A stretch of DNA of 38,986 nt from Flavobacteriaceae bacterium (GTDB lineage: Bacteria > Bacteroidota > Bacteroidia > Flavobacteriales > Flavobacteriaceae). The translations under genes and the position numbers were made by a program. This document shows positions 32,555 to 38,986 of the stretch, piece by piece; positions within the stretch are counted from its first letter, which is position 1, and the number at the start of each line of letters is the position of its first letter. The DNA lies in the NCBI GenBank assembly GCA_013003555.1, contig JABDIV010000103.1, positions 1 through 38,986 of the forward strand. Direction: 5' to 3'. The notes beneath the pieces are model-generated. The model made no database searches. It was not told the origin of the DNA and worked only from the letters and a program-made list of their open reading frames with translations.

Positions 32555-35266
32555 ATGAAAAAATTAGGTCTCATTATACTACTTCTGGTAGTAGGGATAT
32601 CGTCTGCTCAAGTCAGAATGGAAGGTGTGGTTCGAGACAGTATCGGTGAACCACTTGAACTGGCTAATATAATCGCCATTAACCAGGATACTAAAACAAT
32701 GGATAGTTATGCGATTTCGAATGATCAGGGTCGTTACAGACTTGATCTGAAAGAAAATTCGAACTATTCGATCCAGGTTAGTTATATCGGCAAAAAAACC
32801 TTAACAGAAAGTTTATCGACATCCGATCAGCGCATTAACCGCGATTTTAACCTCGAGGATGACTCGAGTCTCGATGCTGTTGAGCTTACCTATGAAATGC
32901 CGGTTACGGTAAGGGGTGATACCCTTGTTTACAATGCCGATTCCTTTAATACCGGGACTGAACGAAAACTTGAAGATGTGCTTCAGAATTTACCTGGCGT
33001 TGAAATCAACGATGATGGTCAGGTGGAAGTAGAAGGAAAGGTGGTTTCCAAAGTCATGGTCGATGGAAAGGATTTTTTTGATGGCGACACCAAACTGGCC
33101 ACTCAGAACATTCCCTCGAATGCAGTAGATAAGGTGCAAGTTCTCAGGAACTATTCCGAAGTGAGCCAGTTGAGCGGCGTAACGAACAATCAGGATAACA
33201 TTGCATTAAATATTAAATTGAAGGAAGGCAAGAAAAACTTCTGGTTTGGCAATGTGACTGCCGGGGGAGGGTCCTCAGATGAAGACGGCCTTTACCTGCT
33301 CCAGCCAAAATTGTTCTATTACAGTCCGAAATACAGCGTTAATATCATTGGTGATTTGAATAATATAGGAGAGATCGCTTTTTCGAGACGGGACTTTTTT
33401 AATTTTTCAGGTGGCTTCCGAAATCCAAGCCGACAAAGTGGTACCAATATCAATTTAGGATCGAATGCTTTAGGGTTTCTTCAATTGCAGAATGATCGTG
33501 CTCAGAATATCAATACCAAATTTGGTGCAGCAAATTTCAGCTGGTCACCAAAAAAGACCCTGGACATTAGTGGATTTGCTATTTTCTCGAATACAATTAC
33601 CGATCTGCTGGAGAACAGAGCGGTTCAATATACAGATCCTGCACTGGGAATTCCTGATGAAACAACCTCTAGTAATACTACACAGAGCAGTGATCTGGGA
33701 ACCATGAAATTATCGGCTAAATATAAGCCCAATGTGAATAATCAACTGGATTATGATGTCATTGGAAAGATTTCTAAGGAATCACAGGATCAACGTTTTT
33801 TCTCCTCTGTCATTGGAGATATTGATCAATTGGAAAATGCCAGCCCTTATAGTATCAATCAAAACTTGAATTACTATTATACCTTAAATGACACCAACAT
33901 TTTTGCATTGGAGGTTCAGAGTTTAATTCAGGACGAAGATCCATTTTATAATGCCATTTTAGAAGACAAAGACAACTATGACAATACCGCTAATAATTTG
34001 GGACTTGATGGTGCACAGATCGATTACAATGTCGCCCAGGAAAAAAGGGTAAAGTCGAATCAGCTTGATGCAAAACTTGATTACTGGAATGTGATAAACA
34101 CCAAAAGTGATATTAACCTGACGGTAGGAACCATATTGAGTAAGCAGCAATTCGATTCTGAAATATTCCAGTTTTTAGATAATGGAAACACCTTTGATCC
34201 CACTCCCTTGATTAACAATGGCGAAGATGTTAACGATACCAAATATAATTTTAGCGACGTCTATTTAGGATTTCACTATCGCTTGAAGGCCGGAATCTTT
34301 ACATTATCTCCCGGGTTCTCAGCACATGCTTACAGCGCCAAGAATACGCAGTTTGGAGATAAAACGACTGATAATTTTGTAAGACTGTTACCCGATTTCA
34401 ATATGCGCATGCAATTGAAGAAAAGCGAGCAGATCATTTTGAATTATCGGATGCAAACGCAATTCACCGATGTGTCAAGGTTCGCGAGAGCCCTGGTGTT
34501 GAATAACTACAATTCATTGTTTGCCGGAAGTCCTGACCTTGAAAGTGCTTTATCGCACAATATTAATTTGTCTTATTTCAGTTTTAATTTGTTTAATTAC
34601 ACAAATGTGTTTGCGAACATCAATTATAACAAGAGTATCGATAATATCAGGACATCTTCATTTTTTGAACCTGGCAGTGTAATCAGTGTTGGAACACCAT
34701 TTAATTCTGATTTTGCTGACGAAAGTTTAAGAATTAGCGGTCGGTTCCAGCGCACTTTTGGTAAAATTCGAGCAACCCTGAGAGGTAATTTTAATTATTC
34801 GAAATTCAACCAGTTCATTCAGAATCAGCGTTCTGTAAATGAAAATTATTCCCAGACCTATAGAGCGGGATTACGTACTAATTTCAGGACTGCACCAAAT
34901 ATCGAAATCGGGTACCGCTATTCGATTGAGGATAATGACCAGGGGCAGAGGAGAACCAAATTCTTCACCAATGCACCGTCGATAGAATTCGATGCTTATA
35001 TTTGGAAAGCACTCACCTTTAGAACCGATTATACCTTTAATAATTTCAGTGATGAGGACAGAACGATCAATGAATTTGAATTCTGGAATGCCTCCTTATC
35101 CTATCGGAAGGATAAAGATGCCAAATTCGAATATACAGTAAAGGCGACCAATATCCTGAATACCACCTCGCAAAATCAAAGTAGTGCCGGGGCGATTTCT
35201 GTAAGTGCCACAGAGTACTTCATTCAGCCAAGGTTTATCACCTTTAGGTTGCGATACGAGTTATAA
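32555..35266 (+). CDS. TonB-receptor-like outer-membrane beta-barrel protein
   Basis: The ATG at 32555 gives 903 residues; the earlier in-frame ATG would put 12 residues ahead of the signal peptide (MKKLGLIILLLVVGISSAQ). A carboxypeptidase-regulatory-like domain follows (about 20-105: VRMEGVVRDSIGEPLELANI). A plug-like region (about 115-220) has RKLEDVLQNLPGVEINDDG, KVMVDGKDFFDGDTKLA and IPSNAVDKVQVL. The rest consists of many alternating strands ending RFITFRLRYEL, as in outer-membrane barrels. It may import a substrate with TonB or may serve in export or assembly. No SusD partner is present. GLPGLI genes flank it on both sides. Confidence 0.9.
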   Translation: MKKLGLIILLLVVGISSAQVRMEGVVRDSIGEPLELANIIAINQDTKTMDSYAISNDQGRYRLDLKENSNYSIQVSYIGKKTLTESLSTSDQRINRDFNLEDDSSLDAVELTYEMPVTVRGDTLVYNADSFNTGTERKLEDVLQNLPGVEINDDGQVEVEGKVVSKVMVDGKDFFDGDTKLATQNIPSNAVDKVQVLRNYSEVSQLSGVTNNQDNIALNIKLKEGKKNFWFGNVTAGGGSSDEDGLYLLQPKLFYYSPKYSVNIIGDLNNIGEIAFSRRDFFNFSGGFRNPSRQSGTNINLGSNALGFLQLQNDRAQNINTKFGAANFSWSPKKTLDISGFAIFSNTITDLLENRAVQYTDPALGIPDETTSSNTTQSSDLGTMKLSAKYKPNVNNQLDYDVIGKISKESQDQRFFSSVIGDIDQLENASPYSINQNLNYYYTLNDTNIFALEVQSLIQDEDPFYNAILEDKDNYDNTANNLGLDGAQIDYNVAQEKRVKSNQLDAKLDYWNVINTKSDINLTVGTILSKQQFDSEIFQFLDNGNTFDPTPLINNGEDVNDTKYNFSDVYLGFHYRLKAGIFTLSPGFSAHAYSAKNTQFGDKTTDNFVRLLPDFNMRMQLKKSEQIILNYRMQTQFTDVSRFARALVLNNYNSLFAGSPDLESALSHNINLSYFSFNLFNYTNVFANINYNKSIDNIRTSSFFEPGSVISVGTPFNSDFADESLRISGRFQRTFGKIRATLRGNFNYSKFNQFIQNQRSVNENYSQTYRAGLRTNFRTAPNIEIGYRYSIEDNDQGQRRTKFFTNAPSIEFDAYIWKALTFRTDYTFNNFSDEDRTINEFEFWNASLSYRKDKDAKFEYTVKATNILNTTSQNQSSAGAISVSATEYFIQPRFITFRLRYEL

Positions 35267-35284
35267 AAATACGGCGTGAATCAA

Positions 35285-36106
35285 ATGATCCTATCACGAG
35301 TCAGTCTGGTTTTATTTGTTATTCTGATGTCTCTTACCATCAGCGCACAGGAATTTCATTGGAGAGCATATTATATTTCTAAAACGACAATTGACTTTGA
35401 GAGCTGGGGTAAAAAACAGCTAACCACTGAGCAAAAGAAAGAGTTGTCGGTTAACATGAGTCATTTATATGAAAAGGTCTTTATCCTGGATTTTGATCGT
35501 AAAATGTCTTTGTTCAAGGAAGATGAACGGCTCGAGACATCCGGACAAAAGGCGGGATGGGATAATTTAATGAGTGGGCAATATTCCAGTGTGCCTATTT
35601 ATAAGAATGTTCAAGCAAAACGATTAGTGGAGAGGCGTGAATTCTATGGTAAGCTTTTCCTAATTGACGATTCACTCCCGGAGTTCAAATGGCAATTGAC
35701 CGATGAAACAAAAAAAATTGGAGACTACACCTGTTTTAAGGCCATTTGTATAAGATCTTTGAGTGAAATCCCACCAAAGGGTTTAAATGTAAGGCCTGAA
35801 CAAGATAATTCCGATACCGATGACCAGGTTATAATCACGGCCTGGTATACTCCGCAAATACCGGCAAATCACGGTCCGGGTCATTACTGGGGACTGCCTG
35901 GATTGATACTTGAACTCAATGAGGATAAGACCACAATTTTGTGCTCGAAAATTATTCTTCATTCAGAGGAAAAGATTGCTAAAACCAAGATCCCTTCAAA
36001 AGGAAAACGATTAACCCTAGATGAATTTGATGTGATTTTCGATAAGAAAAAAGATGAGATTAAGAAAATGAAGGGAAGGATCAAAGGAAAAAGGACTAAA
36101 GGATAA
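35285..36106 (+). CDS. GLPGLI-family secreted protein (paralogue 4)
   Basis: I choose the ATG at 35285 (273 residues); a GTG at 35276 is three codons upstream and possible. The signal peptide ends near TISAQ. The motif WGLPGLILELNE holds the hexapeptide (about 203-208), and the cysteines lie in GDYTCFKAI and ILCSKI. Shared blocks are YYISKTTIDFESWGKKQL, REFYGKLFLIDDSLP and ITAWYTPQIPANHGPGHYW. The C-terminus is very basic (KKMKGRIKGKRTKG). The gene starts 9-18 nt after the barrel gene and is thus cotranscribed with it. Its sequence is more diverged than paralogues 2 and 3. Confidence 0.9.
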   Translation: MILSRVSLVLFVILMSLTISAQEFHWRAYYISKTTIDFESWGKKQLTTEQKKELSVNMSHLYEKVFILDFDRKMSLFKEDERLETSGQKAGWDNLMSGQYSSVPIYKNVQAKRLVERREFYGKLFLIDDSLPEFKWQLTDETKKIGDYTCFKAICIRSLSEIPPKGLNVRPEQDNSDTDDQVIITAWYTPQIPANHGPGHYWGLPGLILELNEDKTTILCSKIILHSEEKIAKTKIPSKGKRLTLDEFDVIFDKKKDEIKKMKGRIKGKRTKG

Positions 36107-36201
36107 GATAAATTAAATTTGAATAAGGTCGGTTTTCGATTTTCAGTGTAACACTATTTTGTTTAATTTGGATTGACAAACCAATCAAACTAAATATCCT
36201 T

Positions 36202-37758
36202 ATGAAATATTATATCAAAATATGTCTGGCAGTACTATTAATCAATGTGTCTGTCAGTTATTCTCAGCAACAGGATCCCATTCTTGAAAATATAATCAAG
36301 GAAGCGGAAGAGAATTCTCAATTAAAAGCTCTAGGTCATGAATTGTTGGATGTGGTCGGACCACGACTTGTAGGGACACCTCAGATGAAGAATGCGCATG
36401 ACTGGGCCGTGAAAAAATATGAAGGCTGGGGAATTTCGGCCAGAAATGAGAAATGGGGTGAATGGCGCGGATGGGAACGCGGTGTAACTCATATCGACAT
36501 GATATCACCGCGCTTACAAACCTTAGATGGTATGCAATTAGCCTGGAACCCGAATACTGGCATTGAAGGAGTTATCGCCGGATGTATTGTGTTGCCTGAA
36601 AAAATTGAGGATTCAATATCGTTTCAAAATTGGCTGCCTGCTGTAAAGGGAAAATTTGTCCTGATTAGTATGAAGCAACCAACGGGTCGACCCGATTATA
36701 ACTGGGAAGAGTTCGCAACCGAAGAGTCATTTGAGAAAATGAAGGAAAATCGCGAAGCTCAGAGGAAGGCTTGGCGGGAAAACATAAGAAACACTGGATA
36801 TAATTCGCGAACCATTATTCCTGTTCTGGAAGAAGCTGGAGCGGCAGGGATCGTTGCCAGTAACTGGTCCAGGGCCTTTGGTTCGAATAAGATATTTAGT
36901 GCTCGAACCAAAAAAATCCCTACAGTCGATATCGAATTGGAAGACTATACCATGTTATATCGCTTGGTCGAATATGGCAATGAACCTGTAATCAAAGTAG
37001 TTGCCGAATCTAAGGAATTAGGTGCCATGCCCACTTTTAATACGATTGCTGAGATTAAGGGATCGGAGAAACCCGATGAATATGTCATTCTTTCGGCACA
37101 TTTCGATTCCTGGGATGGCGCAACCGGAGCTACTGATAACGGAACGGGAACCCTGGTAATGATGGAAGCTATGCGTATTTTGAAAAAGATGTATCCAAAT
37201 CCCAAACGAACGATTATGGTTGGTCATTGGGGTAGTGAAGAACAAGGTTTAAATGGTTCACGCGCTTTTGTTGAAGATCATCCTGAAATTGTCGAAAATG
37301 TTCAGGCAGTATTTAACCAGGATAATGGTACAGGACGAGTTGTTAATATTTCGGGTGCGGGATTCATGCATTCTTATGAATTTTTATCACGTTGGCTGTA
37401 TGTCGTTCCTACTGAAATTACGCAGCATATTGAAACTAATTTTCCGGGTTCTCCAAGTGGAGGAGGATCTGATAATGCGTCCTTTGTTGCCGCTGGAGCT
37501 CCAGCCTTCAATTTGTTCGCTCTAAATTGGTCCTATTGGAATTATACCTGGCATACAAACAGGGATACCTATGATAAGATCATTTTTGATGACGTTAGAA
37601 ATAATGTAATCTTAACTGCTATTTTAGCTTACATGGCCTCGGAGGATCCGAATAAAACATCGCGTGAGAAAATTGTCCTTCCGATGAGTCGACGATCCGG
37701 AAAACAAATGACATGGCCCAGGCAACGATCGCCAAATCGAAAAGGTGGTATGGATTAG
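36202..37758 (+). CDS. Secreted M28-family metallopeptidase
   Basis: The 518-residue protein has a signal peptide (about 1-21) and the zinc-ligand pattern of M28 aminopeptidases. His300 is in ILSAHFDSWDG, Asp312 in GATDNGTGT, Glu346/347 in GSEEQGLNGS, Asp374 in FNQDNGTG and His451 in TWHTNRDT. A PA-like insert (about 125-235) with EEAGAAGIVASNW comes before the catalytic core. The motif following Asp312 reads GTG instead of the more usual GSG, which is a mild variant. The C-terminus is basic (RSGKQMTWPRQRSPNRKGG). It probably releases N-terminal residues from peptides at the cell surface. The gene has about 95 nt of its own leader and ends at a terminator. Confidence 0.93.
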   Translation: MKYYIKICLAVLLINVSVSYSQQQDPILENIIKEAEENSQLKALGHELLDVVGPRLVGTPQMKNAHDWAVKKYEGWGISARNEKWGEWRGWERGVTHIDMISPRLQTLDGMQLAWNPNTGIEGVIAGCIVLPEKIEDSISFQNWLPAVKGKFVLISMKQPTGRPDYNWEEFATEESFEKMKENREAQRKAWRENIRNTGYNSRTIIPVLEEAGAAGIVASNWSRAFGSNKIFSARTKKIPTVDIELEDYTMLYRLVEYGNEPVIKVVAESKELGAMPTFNTIAEIKGSEKPDEYVILSAHFDSWDGATGATDNGTGTLVMMEAMRILKKMYPNPKRTIMVGHWGSEEQGLNGSRAFVEDHPEIVENVQAVFNQDNGTGRVVNISGAGFMHSYEFLSRWLYVVPTEITQHIETNFPGSPSGGGSDNASFVAAGAPAFNLFALNWSYWNYTWHTNRDTYDKIIFDDVRNNVILTAILAYMASEDPNKTSREKIVLPMSRRSGKQMTWPRQRSPNRKGGMD

Positions 37759-37776
37759 AAATAACCGATATAAATT

Positions 37777-37806
37777 AAAAAGGCCATCAAAATGATGGCC
37801 TTTTTT
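37777..37806. terminator. Bidirectional intrinsic terminator
   Basis: GGCCATCA and TGATGGCC pair around loop AAA, with five A before and six T after. It lies between the M28 peptidase and the convergent metK. Confidence 0.92.
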
Positions 37807-37820
37807 ATTTTATTTACCGG

Positions 37821-38986
37821 CTAAAGTCCGAACGCGGATTTAACCTTTTCTACGAAGTCTAATTTCTCCCAGGTGAATAATTCAACATCAATCCGAATGG
37901 TCTCGCCATTGGGTTGTTCAAAGGTCTTGGTCACAACCCTGTTTGTACGCCCCATATGACCGTATGCTGCTGTTTCACTATACATAGGTTGCCTCAATTT
38001 CAGGCGTTTTTCGATCGATGCCGGACGCATATCGAAGAGTGATTTAACGATTTCTCCAATCTCACCATCGGTCATTCTTACTTTAGAAGTGCCATAGGTG
38101 TTAACCAAAATCGATGTAGGTTCTGCAACTCCAATGGCATAACTCACCTGCACTAAAACTTCGTCACAAACACCCGCTGCAACAAGGTTTTTGGCGATAT
38201 GCCGTGTGGCATAAGCTGCCGATCGGTCTACTTTACTGGGATCCTTTCCTGAGAAAGCGCCACCACCGTGTGCCCCTTTTCCACCATAGGTATCCACGAT
38301 AATTTTTCGTCCTGTTAAACCGGTATCGCCATGGGGGCCTCCGATTACAAACTTCCCTGTCGGATTAATATGATAGGTGATCTTATCGTTAAATAAGGCT
38401 TGAACCTGGGCAGGTTGTTTCGCTATTACCCGCGGTATTAGTATGTTAGTGATATCCTCACGTATTTTTGCCAACATCGTTTCGTCAGAACCAAAATCAT
38501 CATGTTGAGTTGACACAACAATAGCATCAATTCGTTGTGGCACATTATTATCGTCATACTCTATAGTTACCTGGCTCTTTGAATCCGGTCTCAAATAGGT
38601 CATCACCCGATTCTCATGCCTTATGGTCGCCAATTCTCTTAGAATAGTGTGGGCAAGGTCGAGGGCAAGTGGCATATAATTTTCAGTTTCACGGGTCGCA
38701 TAACCAAACATCATACCCTGGTCACCAGCTCCTTGTTCTTCCTTGTTTCCACGATCAACACCTCGATTGATATCCTCAGATTGCTCATGTATGGCCGAGA
38801 ATACACCACATGAATTCCCATCGAACATATATTCGCTCTTGGTATATCCAATTTTGTTGATGGTATCTCTGGCGATTTTTTGAACATCTAAGTAAGTGTT
38901 CGATTTTACCTCACCCGCCAATACCACCTGGCCGGTAGTTACAAGAGTTTCACATGCTACTTTTGACTCGGGGTCAAAGGCTAAAA
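37821..38986 (-). CDS. metK: S-adenosylmethionine synthetase (5' end outside the window)
   Basis: The open frame continues to the right edge of the window, so the first residues are missing; a GTG at 38927 is internal, since [20 protein letters not shown] precedes it in frame. The enzyme makes S-adenosylmethionine from methionine and ATP. Motifs are [37 protein letters not shown] (in two parts), [34 protein letters not shown] and YGHMGR. The length of the visible part (388 codons including the stop) suggests that only about 30-35 residues are missing, based on the usual size of flavobacterial MetK. Confidence 0.96.
   Translation of the reverse strand, partial: LAFDPESKVACETLVTTGQVVLAGEVKSNTYLDVQKIARDTINKIGYTKSEYMFDGNSCGVFSAIHEQSEDINRGVDRGNKEEQGAGDQGMMFGYATRETENYMPLALDLAHTILRELATIRHENRVMTYLRPDSKSQVTIEYDDNNVPQRIDAIVVSTQHDDFGSDETMLAKIREDITNILIPRVIAKQPAQVQALFNDKITYHINPTGKFVIGGPHGDTGLTGRKIIVDTYGGKGAHGGGAFSGKDPSKVDRSAAYATRHIAKNLVAAGVCDEVLVQVSYAIGVAEPTSILVNTYGTSKVRMTDGEIGEIVKSLFDMRPASIEKRLKLRQPMYSETAAYGHMGRTNRVVTKTFEQPNGETIRIDVELFTWEKLDFVEKVKSAFGL

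Noticed and set aside
32555..35266. SusC/SusD polysaccharide locus
   Set aside because: There is no SusD-like lipoprotein and no glycoside hydrolase near the barrel gene. The neighbours are GLPGLI proteins.
1..38986. Integrated mobile element or genomic island
   Set aside because: No integrase, transposase, terminal repeats or tRNA target is visible, and most genes are core metabolism or envelope genes with similar base composition.

Overview
The window comes from a chromosome of a Bacteroidota bacterium, most likely a marine-type member of the Flavobacteriaceae. The signs are four GLPGLI-family proteins, a DUF5686 protein with a carboxypeptidase-like regulatory domain, a TonB-receptor-like barrel, a 2TM-DHFR fusion, moderate-to-low GC, weak Shine-Dalgarno sites, and promoters of the Bacteroidota type (TTTG, about 19-21 nt, TANNTTTG). 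I see no transposases, phage genes, tRNA, rRNA or CRISPR array. No gene-free stretch exceeds 300 nt.

Left part (1-5975). A partial gene end is followed tail-to-tail by a two-gene unit on the minus strand: a secreted FecR-domain protein and a membrane protein combining a CHASE2-like ectodomain, a TIR domain and a 133-residue lysine-rich tail. I consider this the best candidate here for an undescribed signalling or conflict system. Next are a YegP-type protein, an 11-residue-repeat lipoprotein resembling LEA proteins, and waaA (Kdo transferase).

Middle part (6055-24751). A sugar aminotransferase and galE overlap, followed by a secreted amidohydrolase. The minus strand then carries fabD-lspA, a maltose-acetyltransferase-like gene and a 2TM-DHFR fusion. 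A stand-alone glycogen-binding-type domain follows on the plus strand. The minus-strand run of bifunctional nuclease, nucleoside transporter and thyA links nucleotide uptake to thymidylate synthesis, and etfB-etfA gives electron-transfer flavoprotein. pdhB, a DUF5686 protein and a potassium-dependent-type membrane pyrophosphatase (hppA) with an unusual duplicated C-terminal extension lie on the plus strand.

Right part (24821-38986). A minus-strand run encodes a histidine kinase, an OmpR-type regulator, a secreted unknown protein and a deoxynucleoside kinase. Divergent from the kinase is a cell-envelope locus: a small secreted protein, three GLPGLI proteins, one outer-membrane barrel of the TonB-receptor type, a fourth GLPGLI protein, and then a secreted M28 peptidase. 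The 123-nt divergent region holds TTAAC direct repeats at exact 10-bp spacing. Two GLPGLI genes have similar 170-nt leaders with TTAAC/GTTAA inverted repeats. This suggests that the two-component system controls the GLPGLI-barrel locus. The window ends inside metK.
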